64,000 nucleotides of DNA from Dermatemys mawii (taxonomy: Eukaryota; Chordata; Testudines; Dermatemydidae): assembly GCA_007922305.1 (NCBI GenBank), contig ML677334.1:56532720-56596719 (forward strand), in the 5' to 3' direction. Shown in pieces: positions 1 through 12,480 of the stretch. The position numbers were made by a program, and so were the translations under genes. How positions within the stretch are numbered: position 1 is the first letter of the stretch; each line of letters begins with the position of its first letter. The notes below the pieces were generated by a model. It worked only from the letters and a program-made list of their open reading frames with translations. It was not told the origin of the DNA and searched no databases.

Positions 1-60
1 ACTGCTCTGGATACACAAAGCAACCATTAAACTGGGGCTTAACTAGAAGCCAAGGTAATG

Positions 61-178
61 CTTAGATTTATAGATTCTAAGATCACAAAAGACCACTATG
101 ATCATCTAGTCTAACCTCTTGCACACACAGGCCATAGAATTTCATCAAGTGATTCCTGCATCATTCCCATTTTGGTGA
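61..178 (-). mobile_element. CR1 LINE 3'-end fragment
   Basis: Reading on the plus strand, the stretch has the antisense form of a sauropsid CR1 3' tail: a 'tagattctaag' start, then 'gatcatctagtctaacctc', then 'ggccatagaatttcatc'. These words occur in this order in turtle CR1 3' UTRs. Only about 115 bp remain, with no coding part. The orientation is inferred from the tail (ATTCTATG-type repeats end CR1 on its sense strand). The subfamily is not resolved. Confidence 0.7.
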
Positions 179-392
179 ATCAATATCACACACCTCTTCC
201 ACTCATATTTTATTTACTCATATTGTATACAGATATACTTTGCCAGCAATTGCAAATTCTTGTAATGTAAGAGACCCCCATCCAAGTTCAAGGCTAGCTT
301 AAAATACCAATGTCAAAATTAGAAGCTGTTTTGTATAATAACATTTTGCCATTCTATAGCACCCAATGATTGGAAAACAAAAGGATATATAA

Positions 393-535
393 GTATTATC
401 CTTGTAATACAAATGGGAAAACTGAAGCATATAACTGTTGCAGGACTTGCTTAGTGACACGCAGTTTGTCAGAGTTAGACACAAGAATGGAATCTACAAT
501 GTTTGGTTCTCAGGCCCATCCACTAGACCACAGAC
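393..535 (-). repeat. MIR-like tRNA-derived SINE fragment
   Basis: The order of words is that of a reverse-complement MIR core: 'aatgggaaaactgaagca', then 'acttgcttagtgacacgcag', then 'cagagttaga', then 'ccactagaccac' near the end. It is strongly diverged. A 109-codon reading frame across it is an accident of the repeat and not a gene. Confidence 0.6.
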
Positions 536-1695
536 TCATATTCTTCGCCAACTTAAAACCAGGCAGTGGTTGTATTCAGTATTTCCCCCTTGGCAGAACT
601 TGGGGATTCAATGAGAAAAATAATTTTGGCTTTTTCCTAGTTCTAGGGTTTAAAAAAATGCTGTTGAAAATTAATGGAAACATTCTGGGGCCTGATTAAA
701 TAAAAATCATCAGGATTTATTTAAAAAACTAAACAACCCCCCAAATGTCTAGCAAGTTTTTTTTATGGTACAACTGAATATTCAAAAATTGCAAGTAAAA
801 GTACAAGATTTAGGGAAATTGAAAACTGACCCAATATAATTACCAAAACACTTCTCAATATTTTTACGCTGACCAAATTCTGCACAAATCTTGAGAACAA
901 TAATCTTCAATGTTTTTAATTTATGCCATGGTTGTCTAATGGTTACCTATTGGTCCTCCAAATTTACCCAAGAAAGTCTCAGCTAAAATTTAAAATCAGT
1001 TTTGACTTTAGCTCATTTTACTCAGTTTCCCAGCTAGACTACAGATGTGAAGGAGTGAGGTGATTAATCCATGATTAGAGTGTGAATAAGTATTTGTAGC
1101 AATAAGGTATTTAGGGCTGCATTCTTTTCTCAGTTACATAGATGTAAATTTCAGCAAATTCCTTTGATATCAATAGTGTTATACAAAATTTCCCATAGTA
1201 TAAGTGACGACAGCATTTGGTCCTTAATGCTTAGATACTTTGGAAATGTGTACACTTGAAGCAACTAAAATTAAATGATAGATTTAAAATTATGACCCTG
1301 TTAGTCCTCGGTATTTTATTCTATTACTTCTAAATCTAAAGTTCATTGAAGCCAACGAGATGACTCCATTGACTTCCATGGACATTGGATCATGCCCTTA
1401 GATCTCACAGTAAAGATATTAGCTCAATGGACTTTTTTAATACCAACTACAGAAGACACCTTGCTCAATGTCTTTATGCCTTTAATTCTATTTATCACAT
1501 TTTAAAGATGGCACAACAGGTCCTTCTAGTTACAGGACTTCATTTGAAAAAATTTGCTATCATTACATAGAACATCCACTGATGGAGAATTTATTTCTAA
1601 AGAGTAGAATGTGGTTTGCTTGCTTTGAGAAAATATTGAATGCATAGTTCTTCTGATGTTAACATTGTAACACGGTAAATCTCTTGTAGCAAATA

Positions 1696-1698
<3 letters not shown>
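536..1698. other. AT-rich DNA, no gene recognised
   Basis: No convincing reading frame or structured RNA is seen. About 1123-1217 and 1345-1400 carry weak copies of short dispersed sauropsid repeats ('cagttacatagatgtaaat'; 'gactccattgacttcca'). The rest looks like unconstrained AT-rich sequence. Confidence 0.5.

Positions 1699-1727
<29 letters not shown>
1699..1727. repeat. (AT)n microsatellite
   Basis: An uninterrupted AT dinucleotide run of about 14 units. It probably varies in length between individuals. Confidence 0.95.
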
Positions 1728-1730
<3 letters not shown>

Positions 1731-1900
1731 GGGGATAAAACACATATCCAAAAATGATTTTGTTATAAAAACACTCAATAAAGGGAACAAAGACATAAGT
1801 AAACCAAATAGTGTCTCTTGCTGTAACCACATGCCTTGTTAAAAAGCCATAAGAATTTACCATATGAGCAGAGAAAAAAAATGTCTTTTTTGACAGTTTA

Positions 1901-1996
1901 ATCATAGAATCATAGAATATCTGGGTTGGAAGGGACCCCTCAGAAGGTCATCTAGTCCAACCCCCTGCTCAAAGCAGGACCAATCCCCAACTAAGT
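1901..1996 (-). mobile_element. CR1 LINE 3'-end fragment
   Basis: Contains the hallmark antisense CR1 tail: two 'atcatagaat' units, then 'gggttggaagggacc', 'gtcatctagtccaaccccct' and 'gctcaaagcaggaccaatcc'. It is nearly intact compared with the older CR1 pieces here, so it is one of the younger copies. Only the last ~95 bp of the LINE are present, the usual result of 5' truncation. Confidence 0.9.
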
Positions 1997-3734
1997 CATT
2001 GTTTTATATCTTTAATAAATTTAATGCAAGGTGATTGTGTGCATCTTTTATGTACTGAAGTATTTTACTAGCAACATTAAAGCATTTTAAAAGAAGTATT
2101 TAAAGGAGAAGAGTTAAAGATGGGATATGAGGTGATGGATAGGGGTGAGGGACAATCACTTCCACTTAATGTGAAGAGCAGTAGCTGAGCTATTGAAATA
2201 GAGTAAGAACATTTTGGAAGATTGAGGAGACAGCCTGTTTCAACTCTGAAGTCTGCAACCTCACACATCTACCATTCAACCTTTTTAATGTGACTTGATT
2301 CCACAAAATGGAGACCTTGTGTAGAGTCCAGACTTAAACAGGGACCAAGGCCTAGACAGCAGATGAGCAGAATCTGAGGGTTTATCACTGAGGCTTCATT
2401 ATGAGGCAGTACCGTTTTTCCCTAAAGCTTTTCCCTCCCACCCTCCACAAACGTAACTTTAGGCTTTCAAGGCTCAACACTATCCTCATCATCACTGCTT
2501 GAAAAAACAACGCTGAGAAACAACAATGCCAAATTAAGGCTAGGAACCACACCTTCTGCAGAATATGAGCTTACTACACACATTGGCTAATAATAAAAAT
2601 GATGCTAAGCCTTAAAGACTGAGCCATGCATAATCAGATTAAAATTATATGTAGTATATTTACAGATTTAAGCCTTCATAAAAGCTCACTGAAGTTGATG
2701 GGAGTCTTTTTATGCACTTCAATGGACTTTGAATCAGGTCCAGAGAAGCAAAATGGACTTTCATTCCAATGCTTAATGTGTTACTCTATCTGGCCTTCCT
2801 ATTATCTGACTCAAAAGAGAAGAGAATATTTTTTGTTTCAGGTCAAGAATCACTCCTACAGCTCTGCAGTCTCTGAAAATACAGATCTTTTTTCTTTAAT
2901 CCACAAACATTTTAAATCTAAACACACAGTCCCAGTGCATCTAGTATAAATCTACAGAAAAAGACATCTAGAGCCTCAACAATTGTTTTCCAGATGGTTT
3001 AACCAAAAGAGAATAGCACAACAAACATTTCTTTGACCTGTACTATGAACATACACATCTGAAGTCTGCAAGGTATGCTAATAGAATATTCCATGTAGCT
3101 TTCAAGTAGAAAGAGCTTTTTTCTGACCTCGGGATTTTTACATTTTCCCATTATGTAGATTGACTGTTGTGATAGGCTAAGGTGACTGATGATAACTGGG
3201 TCTCAAGGTGGGAATGAATCTGATTGTCTGTGAATTGGTAGAGAAATGAATACTCAAAGCAATTGTCAGTTACATTATTGGCACTGCATTAACTGCAAAT
3301 CAAATAAAGCCTTGAAGCAGCTAATCATCTTCAGAATGGTCGTTGAATGACAACAGTGGCAAAACTGAAATGATAAAGAGACCAAAAAAAAAAAGTGAGA
3401 TAGAAAAATAAAAAAGGCCTGGATATTGTCTTTTTGATGAGTATCATTTTTATTGTCTAGTTCCAAGAAAAGAAGAAATGAAATGATCTCTGTGGACCTG
3501 AAAAAAATTGACAGACAGCTGCAAACTGAAATGGAGTGGGTTCATTTTCCTAAGGAGCTCAGTTCCCTTTGGAACTGCATTGTAAACATACCTGTTTTTA
3601 AAGGTACTATATTTCATAGGGTGGTGAATGGCAAATGCTACAGTTTATCGTGTGGCAGTCAATGGGATTTAGGCCCCTACATCCTGCCATCCCTTTAAAA
3701 AAGTAGACCTAAGTTCCTAAATAAGTTAGGAATG
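1997..3734. other. AT-rich DNA, no gene recognised
   Basis: A short dispersed repeat lies near 2680-2745 ('cactgaagttgatgggagtc' with a mirrored 'cacttcaatgg' arm). A G-poor A-run sits near 3385-3415. No reading frame here has family resemblance to a protein. Confidence 0.45.
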
Positions 3735-3862
3735 CTGCACACACAACACCTAAACCTAAGTGACTTGCTCAGGTTCACATAAGACATCTGTAGCAGAACC
3801 AGGAACAGAACCTAAGTCCCCTAAACTGCACTCTAGTGACTTAAGCACAGGACCATACTCAA
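3735..3862 (-). repeat. MIR-like SINE fragment
   Basis: Reverse-complement MIR words in the correct order: 'taagtgacttgctcaggttc', 'agcagaaccaggaacagaac' and 'gcactctagtgac', followed by 'ttaagcacaggaccat'. Diverged, without a visible target-site duplication. Confidence 0.6.
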
Positions 3863-5865
3863 TGTAATTAACCATGGCATACTGCAGAATAGTCAAAGAC
3901 GCATTGTTAGTAAGTCCTCTAAAGTCTAAACTGTCCCAAGAATCATGGATGTCAGGCCTTGCCTAAAGGCTGACTGCATTTCTATAATTATCACTAGAAG
4001 CAGGAGGGAAAACCTCTCACTCTGATTCTCTGAGAGGAGTTCTGAGAGCAATCCAACTGCTTCTTTGGGTGGAGAGACAAAAAAGATGTTTCTTTAGCCA
4101 GAAGATTTTTTTGTTTCCCAAAACAAAGAAAGTAAGTAAGTGACCTGGTAGATAGCTTCATCTTTTGACCCAGAATTATGCAGGATCATGACCTGTAGGT
4201 GACTACATATCAGTCAGTTGGAGAGTTAACCCTTCTCATTCCTACCAGCCCTTTAGAAAAGGATCCTACCTAATTGTTTTTCTGACTTTCTCCTATGTTT
4301 CATATGGTGGTAAATTTTAATGGAAAGCCCAATATTAAAAGGCTATTTAAAGAACTTTATGGTACCAATTAACTGAATGAATGCAAAAACAAATGTTTAC
4401 ATTTATCAAATGCAAACAGAAGCTGTTTTAATTAGTTTCCCCCACATACTATGAAAATGCAAACAGGGCACTGACAACCAGTGTCTCACAGTTCAGTATT
4501 TCCACCATGAAATAGTCCTCCCACCCACTCTTGAGCAAGTTAGTAGTAGTAATTCATGCCAAGTGCTTATTAGAAATAAAGTTCTTGATTTAAAAGAGCA
4601 ATGAGCTACTGTAATTTGAGCTGAAAGCCTGTGTTTTAGTATGAACACATTAAGCAGCACAAAATTTTGCTGGTGAAAATAGCTAGAACCACTGACATAT
4701 CTCCTAAATAGGGGACAATGTTTATCACTAGAATGTGCAATTTAATGGTAATAACAGCGATGAATTACTGTGCACTAGAATGTCTTCCAAGTCTTGTATC
4801 TTTCATCACACACCTTTTTGTGCTCAGTAATCCCTAAACTTACATAATTCAGAGAAAATGGCATTCAAAGTGATCTTTATGAACGTTTTTTTGTGTTTCA
4901 TAGCTTGAAGATAAGAGCTTCTGTCTGCTGTGGAAAGTCTCTGTCAACAGAATCTGCTTGATCAAAGCATCCTTTGTCAGTTATTAGTAGGAGAGAAAAT
5001 CCACTAAATTGTGATTCTCTGTTATCTGTAGCATTTCCAGCTTGCAGCTTTTGCAATTTTCATGCTTTCCAAATTGTAACAAAAGTTTAACATTTCAAAT
5101 ATGTTTTCAGTATGCATCTGGAGGAGCAGCCGGGAAAATGTTTATTTTATTTCTTTTCTATGGAGAATAATTGAGGATTTTTCTCCTGAGATATATTCTT
5201 CCCCTGGCCCATATTCTTGCCCTAGTTCTCCATCATTCCTGGACTCCTAACTTATATTTTTATGAGTCATTAACCATTACAGTTGAATGAGTCCCAGCTT
5301 AGCCTGTGTGGTGAACTAAGCCACTGTCATATGCAGGATAATGGCCAATCCATGGTAAGAAAATGGAAAGTAAATCACGTTTTCATCATATAAGGAAATA
5401 GCTCCCACAGGTGTAAATTGGAAGATATGACAGTAAGATATGAGGTAAATCTGAATTCTCCTTTTGTCTCCTTAATCCAATATAAATTGAGTTTCCAGTA
5501 TCTTTTCTCTGATCTTCCCTAAACTATAAATTCTTAATAGTTTTAAAAACCAAAATATATTATTTCCTCCCCTTGCTGATTCAATATTTTAAAACAATTG
5601 AATCACTCGAATGGCTTCCACCACTATGCCTTATTAGATAATTGAGTTAAATTGATTCAGAATAAAGTGACACACTTTATTTCACAGTGATTGGTTTGGA
5701 TCAACATTTTCCTTTTTTCTTTCTCATTATCTCAGTTTTTCTCTGTCTACTGTTCACAAAGTTCTTTCATTGTAGCTTTATAGAACACAGTGTCAAAACT
5801 TCCTTGAGCAAAATTCCTGTATAATACAATTAAAGCTGTTAAAACATGCCAATTATTGTTCGTGG
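3863..5865. other. AT-rich DNA, no gene or repeat recognised
   Basis: About 2 kb without a recognised repeat, gene or RNA. Short homopolymer runs only. It could be old single-copy intergenic or intronic sequence. Confidence 0.45.
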
Positions 5866-6235
5866 GAAATGTTTTAAAAAATTCTTTTTAAGAAAAAAAA
5901 TTCTTTTCTTAAATTTCTTTTCCCACAAAAATTCAGCAGTTTTTCAATGAACTGAAAAACAACAACAACCAAACAAGAAATAAACTGAAGAAGGTTAGTT
6001 TTCAAAAACTGTTCTTGATATAAGAAAGTTGGATTTGCTAACAAGTCTTGATTTTTGAAAATCAAAGTTTCACTTTTTTTTAATATAGAAAATGTTCTAG
6101 TCTTTACTTTCCAGCTTCTCATCAAATAATTGGAAAATATCAACCAAAGTAAAAAAAATATGAAAATGTGCGTTTTGATTTAAAAGTTATTTTCTCTCAA
6201 AAATGTTTTGACAAAAATATTTGAAACACCTCTGA
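5866..6235. repeat. GAAAATTTT-type low-complexity dispersed repeat
   Basis: A/T-rich tract built from words such as 'aaaaattcag', 'ttttcaatgaactgaaaaac', 'tttttgaaaatcaaag' and 'atgttttgacaaaaat'. Similar wording recurs at 41595-41700 and 45190-45260, so it is a family and not merely base composition. An 89-codon minus-strand frame inside it is not credible as a gene. Confidence 0.45.
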
Positions 6236-7300
6236 TTCTAATATTTTTCGTAGTCCTTTCACGTCCCTAAAGTCCACCATGCATGATGGCGAGCACTAGC
6301 AAGAGCCAATAAGAATGAGTTTCTTAAGGTAACATCAATAACGACGGAGGAGAGGCTCCAGGGATGAACTGAGACTAAGGTGACTATATTGTTAGGTCAA
6401 ATATATGTTGCTCTGACCTAAAACTTCATAAGATACTGCTCTGTGTAAATAAGCAAGAGTTAGTCTTGATGTAGATCCTCAACACCTATAAAACTACATC
6501 ACTCACCATTTTGACAGCTGTTAGCAACAGCAAATTCCTTTACTAATAAGTTGAGATGTATTCATTCAATATTTGTGATTGCAATAACATCTTTGAAATA
6601 ACAATTTCTTTGACTCAATTTTATTAATGAAGCAATAAAATAAAATTAAATTGGCTTGAATTAAGATAAAAAGAAAATCTTTCCCCCTCCTTTGGTCTGC
6701 ACTTATTCTCTCAGCATTAGAACATTTTAAAGCACATAAAGCTTCTCCCTAACCAGCTAAATATTCTTATGTCTTTCCCTGGAGAATGGATATTGGCTCA
6801 TTCAATGGAATAAGGCTAAGCCTCCCTTTCAGTTGTTGCTATGTTGGGAAATTGATCTTTATAATTTATTTTAAATATGAATATTTATTTCATGACTAAT
6901 GCAAATTTCAAAAGACCAAAAAAAAAAAAAATCAAACAAACTCAGATGCTTTAACATCCTGTCTCTTTAAAATACTTCTTGGGCTCCTGTACTGTGGATG
7001 AATACTATTGAATATAAATAATTTGTTGCCAAAAAGACAACACCCTTTCTGTAGTGCAGGAGGAATTTTAAAGGGCCAGCACTGTTTATGTTGTCATTAA
7101 AGATTACAGACGAAGAGCAATTTTAATCAGCTGTGCAATGTGCCACCACTCTTGTGATCTTACACCCTCAAAATGTTGATCATTTTACAAAATATGGGGA
7201 GGCTGGGAAATAGTTTGTACTGAAGCACTTAAAGAATCAAAAAGGGAACTTTTGCCTGAAAATTTGCCCATTCATATATTTTAACCTGCAGTACAAGGAA
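6236..7300. other. AT-rich DNA; possible conserved non-coding part at 7020-7210
   Basis: No gene seen. Within it, about 7020-7210 is compositionally more complex, with 'cattaaagattacagac', 'aattttaatcagctgtgc' (an E-box CAGCTG next to a TAAT core) and no repeat signature. This could be a regulatory element, but the idea rests on motif look alone. Confidence 0.3.
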
Positions 7301-7304
7301 TCTG

Positions 7305-7412
7305 AGCTTCATTCTGCTCTGAATTACACCTGTGTAAATCAGCACTTACTTCACTGAAGTAACACTAATATAAGACTGGGGTACGGGATGTCAGAATCAG
7401 ACCCTGGGTGCA
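7305..7412. repeat. Short dispersed TTACACC repeat
   Basis: Contains 'gaattacacctgtgtaaatc', then 'cttcactgaagtaac', ending in 'atcagaccctggg'. This matches a common short palindromic sauropsid repeat. Relatives occur near 1123-1217, 53740-53810 and 57160-57255. Confidence 0.5.
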
Positions 7413-8488
7413 TTTCTTGTGTTTTGTTTCTACCCCTGCTATTAGATGGGCTTTATAATATTTGCCCTTATATTACCCTTACAAATAAAGGTAAAAATCA
7501 AGCTAGGCTTACTCCATTTTTAATCATTCTTTACACAGAAAAAATTCCCTTGACTTCAGTGAGACATTCCCTTGACTAAGGACTTCAGGATCTGGCTGGA
7601 TATTTATTTATATCTTACAACACAACTACAACATCGGTGGTAAAAAAAATATTACCTCAAAAGCTGATTTTGTATGTATACTTTGATAGTCTAAGCATTC
7701 CAAGTGTATATTTGAGGAATCTTTTCTCCCACGCACCATTACAGATCAACAAAGGTAAGGCCAGCTTTCTTTCGAGCAGGCCAGCAATGGGAGAGATACA
7801 TTCTGGGGTGGCCTATTGCTGGAATGTGACAACCTAGATAGACAGAGAGAGAAGCAGCTAAGGGCCCACACGCTGCAATCCTGTTTCCTAAAGTGGCTGA
7901 GCACACTGTACTTTACCCTGCAGCCCGATGATCACTTGACCCCGGAAATCTGTGACGCTGCTAAGGTGTAGAGGTAACAGTAAGTATGAGGAGAAAAATA
8001 TTGCTGGTGCAGGTGAGCAGATGATAGTCCATATGGCAATTTCTTGGTTTTTTGAAACCACCCTTGTTCATCACTCTGGTAGTCTAGGTGTAGGCTGTAG
8101 CTACGCGGCAGCCTGGCTTACAGCAGGGGCAGCACGCCCTTCAAGAGTACCAAAAAATTTAAGTTAATCAGCAGGAGACAGCTAAAGCTCACCATGGTGT
8201 AACAGAGGAGTCACTGTTTACCCTTTATTTTTAATATTATGTCCTGCACCTGGTGACACTGGTAGATGGAAGGAATTCCTGTGGGATGGAGGGTCACTTC
8301 CTGTGGCCCCACTGTTGGGACAGTTTCTGCCACTGCAAGCTTCTTTTGTGGTTCCTGTAGCAAGTTCTTCTCTCCCACCTAGGATGCATGTAATATACGT
8401 GCATGTATGTACTTCTGGACATTGGGAAAATAATCTGGAAGCTCAATCATTGCTCCTTCTTGGCCGCTACTGGCTGGTACTTCTCATC
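7413..8488. other. No gene recognised
   Basis: Mixed-composition DNA. Several small frames (60-75 codons) overlap on the plus strand, but none has a plausible protein composition, a Kozak context of note or family similarity. Confidence 0.4.
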
Positions 8489-8788
8489 TTAGGGTATGTC
8501 TTTGCTACCCACCGATTCGGGGGGTAGTGTTTAATCTATTGACGATTGATTTATCGCGTCCCGTCAAGATGCGATGAATCGATCCCCAGAGGCACTCCCG
8601 TCGACTCCGGAACTCCAGCTTGCCAAAAGGCGCAAGGCGGAGTCGATGGGGGAGCCCATTGCCTACAGCTGCTGCCATGAGGATGGCAGGTAAGTCGGCC
8701 TAAGAGGAGCCGACTTCAGCTACATTATTCACATAGCTGAAGTTGCGTATCTTGGGTCAACCCCCACCCCAGTGTAGACCAAGCCTTA
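8489..8788. mobile_element. Harbinger-like non-autonomous DNA transposon (MITE)
   Basis: A 300 bp element with imperfect terminal inverted repeats. The left end is 'GGGTATGTCTTTGCTACCC'; the right end in reverse complement is 'GGCTTGGTCTACACTGG'. Both ends are flanked by TTA (8489-8491 and 8786-8788), as expected for the 3 bp duplication of PIF/Harbinger elements. The interior has long self-complementary blocks ('gacgattgatttatcgcgtc', and the pair 'gccgacttcagctac' / 'gtagctgaagt' around 8710-8745), is CpG-rich, and contrasts sharply with the AT-rich flanks. No transposase is encoded, so it must have moved in trans. The class assignment is inference from TIR wording and duplication length. 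Confidence 0.75.
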
Positions 8789-8799
8789 CACATCCTCTG

Positions 8800-9240
8800 G
8801 ACTAACATGGTGTCATAATAGCATATATCAGGTATTTCTTTTCCATGTGATTCCTCTTCTCTTGATTCTGCCACAGTTACTTCATCATTATCAGAATCAG
8901 ATTCTGTGAAGACAACATGCTGCCCATCTTCTGACCTCAAAAAGTGCTCCTGGGTCCATGGCTGTCTGCTTCTTTCTGTCAAATTAGCCATAACTTTCCC
9001 TGCAACAGCAGTCTGTGGTCTGCTGCAGGCAAAGTTGCTGGGTTGAAAGGTGCTCAGCAAAGACAAAGCCATGCAGCTGCTGGAAGCCTGTACCCTCATG
9101 TTCGGCTTTGGTCCATTTTATATTTGTGCCTATTTTGAAGTCACTTCTCTCCCTTTTGCAAACGTCTTGCAACCACTGCTATTACCGTTGCTGCTACTGT
9201 CTTCCTCCATTGTGTGCAGATGCTTCATTTGAACAGAACA
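8800..9240 (-). pseudogene. Possible frameshifted coding remnant, unrecognised
   Basis: On the minus strand two overlapping frames (about 8725-9099 and 8984-9172, with an in-frame continuation up to a methionine near 9212) read as protein-like sequence. The inner part is acidic and serine-rich ('FTESDSDNDEV', 'ESREEESHGKE'). Changing frame near 9070-9100 would be needed to join them, and a stop lies near the upstream part. I do not recognise the family. It could be a decayed retrocopy, a transposon protein or chance. The frame runs on into the MITE on its low-coordinate side, so its C-terminal residues there are not original. Confidence 0.25.
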
Positions 9241-10920
9241 GACCTCAGAGGGCAGTTTCCCTTAGGACATGATACACTGAATGTCATGCAAGCAGGAGAA
9301 ATATGAAATATGAAACCAATGGTGACAAAATAAATTCCTGTCAGATCAAAGTTAGAGGGGCAGTTGCCCTTAGGCCAAGGACATACACTTGCAAAATGGT
9401 GTACTTTAACAATGTGCTGTAAAAAAAAAAAATGTGCAGCAAATAACTGTCAAAGCCAGTGAAAACCAGTCTGTAGTTTGATCATGGATAAAAAAGAGAC
9501 TCTGGTCAGATCCCTGTTTAATCAGGATGAATTAAAGCATAATAAATCATGATAATTAAAAATTCACAGCACACATAGAACATTTTACATTTTTGAAGCG
9601 CTTTGCAAGCGCTTATTTAATCTTGGAAGGATAGCAAACCTTATATCACAATGAGTGAGATCTGATGGATGGCCCAGCAAAGGAGACCACAGGGAGGTAG
9701 CTGTGTTCAGGTCAAGGACACAGTCATACACCCAGATACTGTATTTTATTTATGGGCTGATAAATAATAATCAATTGGGTAGCAAATACATTTCAAAGGT
9801 TGAGGCAAAATGGCCTTTATTTATATTATCCAGAGGTAGGCCTCACATAGGTGAGGACAGATTTTCCTGTAATAATAGCTCAGGAAGGAACACATACAGA
9901 CAATATACCAAGTAAATGTGAAGAAATGGTAGGTGAGTAAGTCACCACTGCTCTGAAACACAGTCCACTGTGTAGTGTAGCCTCAAAACCTACCCACTGC
10001 CTGGGTCTGGATTTTATTAACAAACAGATGAACAGTAAAACAAATCCATTCCTAGCATATTTCCTCAAGTCCTAACTCAAGGTTGTGGGGTCCACACTCC
10101 AGGTCCTCTCTGCCTCAGACCCAGCATTCCTCTACCAGGGCAGCCAGCTCTGAAGTCTGTTGCCATCCATTTTATTCCTTCCAGCTTCAGGGAGGAACTT
10201 GGTGTTGATGACAGGTGTGGTGAGGTGCAACCAGCTTCCACCCCATTTCCAGGTTGGTCCATTAACTCCTCCCTGGCCTGTTCCAGTGTGGGGGCCTAAG
10301 ACAGAATATAAATGCCTCTGGCATTCATGAGAATAAGGAGAGGACAAAAATGGTTTCCTAATGCTTGCTTTGAAGAATACAATTCATATTTAATAGCTGT
10401 TTTATGCTCATCTGACTCAGATCAGATAGTTAGGAAGTGTGAGGGAAGGGAAGGAAGAGTGAGGTGGGGGAGAGACTTTTTTCCAGCAATAAATCTGTGA
10501 ACTGAATCAAAAGCAGATAGTTAAAAGCTTGTACTGCTCTAATCTTTAACAAGTGGCTTTTACTCCATACAGCACATAGCTACCAAAAAAAAAAAAAGAT
10601 TTAATCTGAATTAATATGGAAAAGTGTTCATTTCAACGTTTTCTGTGTGCTGAAAACTGTACTAGGAGAAATGGCTGTATTATATTAAAATGGCATTTGC
10701 TTAAGAAAGTTTCATGTCTTTAAAAAAGAGGAAAAATGCTGTCAATATTATTTTGTACCTAAATATATTTTTCAGCAGATATGAAATATACTTCTAGTCC
10801 CTTGAGACTGATCACAGCAGAGTCTTACTGGATACTCCAGATAGAGGAATTTCTCCATAAACATGCCAATGTTTATATGAACATAATAATTTTCTTAATG
10901 AAAATATTAAGACATTGAAA
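9241..10920. other. No gene recognised
   Basis: AT-rich except for a more GC-balanced block at 10080-10300. Small frames on both strands at 9880-10350 overlap each other antisense and have no family resemblance. A-runs occur at 9421-9432 and 10585-10598. Confidence 0.4.
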
Positions 10921-10972
10921 CCTCTCTCTCTCTTTCTCTCTTTCCCTCTCTCATACACACACATACTGATTG
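10921..10972. repeat. (CT)n / (CA)n simple repeat
   Basis: An impure CT tract ('ctctctctctctttctctct') passes into a short CA tract ('acacacac'). A typical compound microsatellite. Confidence 0.9.
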
Positions 10973-11799
10973 GAGTTAAAATTAATAAACTTTCTCATTT
11001 CCACCAGTCTCACTAACAAAGTCATTTGAGGTAAATCAAATATTGGGCTCAATCCTACAATCTTTACTCCTGGGATAAGTCCTGTGAAAGTCAACAGGAT
11101 TATTTGCATTAAAATTTCTTGTGTTGAATAAAGGTTGCAGATTGGATTCCATAGTCCCTTCCTAAGACCCCAAATGTAAAACTGCAAATGCCTAGGTCCG
11201 CAATCTAAATGTTAAAAAGCGCAAAATTGCATTCCATGCTCATACTGTGTATGGATTAGAATCTGTGTGTTCACTCTTGTCCCTAAAATTTAAGAAATGG
11301 GGTGTGGGTAAACCTAGGTTTTTGCTGCTGATCATGGCCTGAATTCACCTGTAAACTCATGTGGAGGCAAGAACAGGGTCTGGAAGAGCGACCATGGCAA
11401 CCGGAATTCAGCTGGGTAGCAGGTAGGAACCCCCTGCTCCCAATGCAGAACACCCACTATACTCTCCCTCTTATCCTTGACACCCAAACCCCCTCCCTCC
11501 AAGCAAACTTCCATCACCTCTGTTTGTGAACCTGTGGTTGTCCCCAGTGTGAGGTGGGAACATATGGCCCAGTGTGTGCTAAGCAAACACAAACAGCTGC
11601 CAAAAGAATGACACTCTGTCTGACTCCAAGATGTAAAATGGCTGATCTAATAAGTCAATGCTGGGCAGCTGGTCACTTAAGGGAGGTATTACCAGGCACC
11701 ATTTATGGCACAAACGTGTCGCTAGCAATCCAACTCATCCCTTTGGAAAAGCCGTCATGGGTGCATTTTCCAGGCCAACTCTTCCCACCACAGCCCTAT
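10973..11799. other. No gene recognised; short dispersed repeat near 11045-11115
   Basis: Near 11045-11115 'ttgggctcaatcctacaatc' and 'cctgtgaaagtcaacaggat' resemble a short sauropsid dispersed repeat. Opposed small frames at 11332-11592 (minus) and 11554-11802 (plus) show no protein family. Confidence 0.4.
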
Positions 11800-12480
11800 T
11801 GACCAGAACAAATGCAATTAGTTTGTGCCCCATTTGATTATCTTTTGAAAACAAGTCAGACGGTGCAAACATCATTTGTGCCTGTTATTACAGATGTAAA
11901 AGCCCATTTGGTGCTAGAAATCCTTTGAAAATGTAGCCCTAGTGGTTTGTTAGCCCACATTAAAATCCTTCTAGGCTTACATATCTAAGTATAGGCAGTT
12001 TAATTCTCCAAATCAATATACAAGGGGAAAAAAAGTCAGCTGGTGTTTGACAACAAGATAATACAAGTTGTATGATTTTTTCCAGCCTGCTCAATTATTA
12101 CAAAGGCTGGGGATTATTTAACACACTTAAGAGTTGTTAATTTTCATTGCAGTAGCTTGCAGACAACCTAAATTAAAACAGACTGCTGCTGTGCTGTTAC
12201 TTTGGATAATCTCTCAAATAGGTGCTCTGCATTTCCAGACAAGTTTGTTGAACGCAAATCAACAGAACTGGAGAACTTACATGTAAAACTATTGCCAAAC
12301 AGATGTAATAATTTATTAAGTCATGCCATGCTAATACTGTATTCTTTTCCTAATGGCATGTCACCTTGTGTTATGCTGTATCATGCAAATATTATGCTAT
12401 ATGCAGCATGTGACATCATGATATGCCACACTATGGGAGCTTACTGCAATATGACATGAAAAGTATGATTTGGTGCTTTT
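11800..12480. promoter_or_regulatory. Candidate conserved non-coding element (motif-based)
   Basis: A repeat-free AT-rich stretch with many homeodomain-like and POU-like words: 'tttgattatc', 'aatcaatata', 'ctcaattattac', 'gttaattttcattg', and the octamer ATGCAAAT at 12383-12390. Such clusters are typical of vertebrate developmental enhancers, but AT-rich DNA produces these words by chance too. No target gene can be named from this window. Confidence 0.25.
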
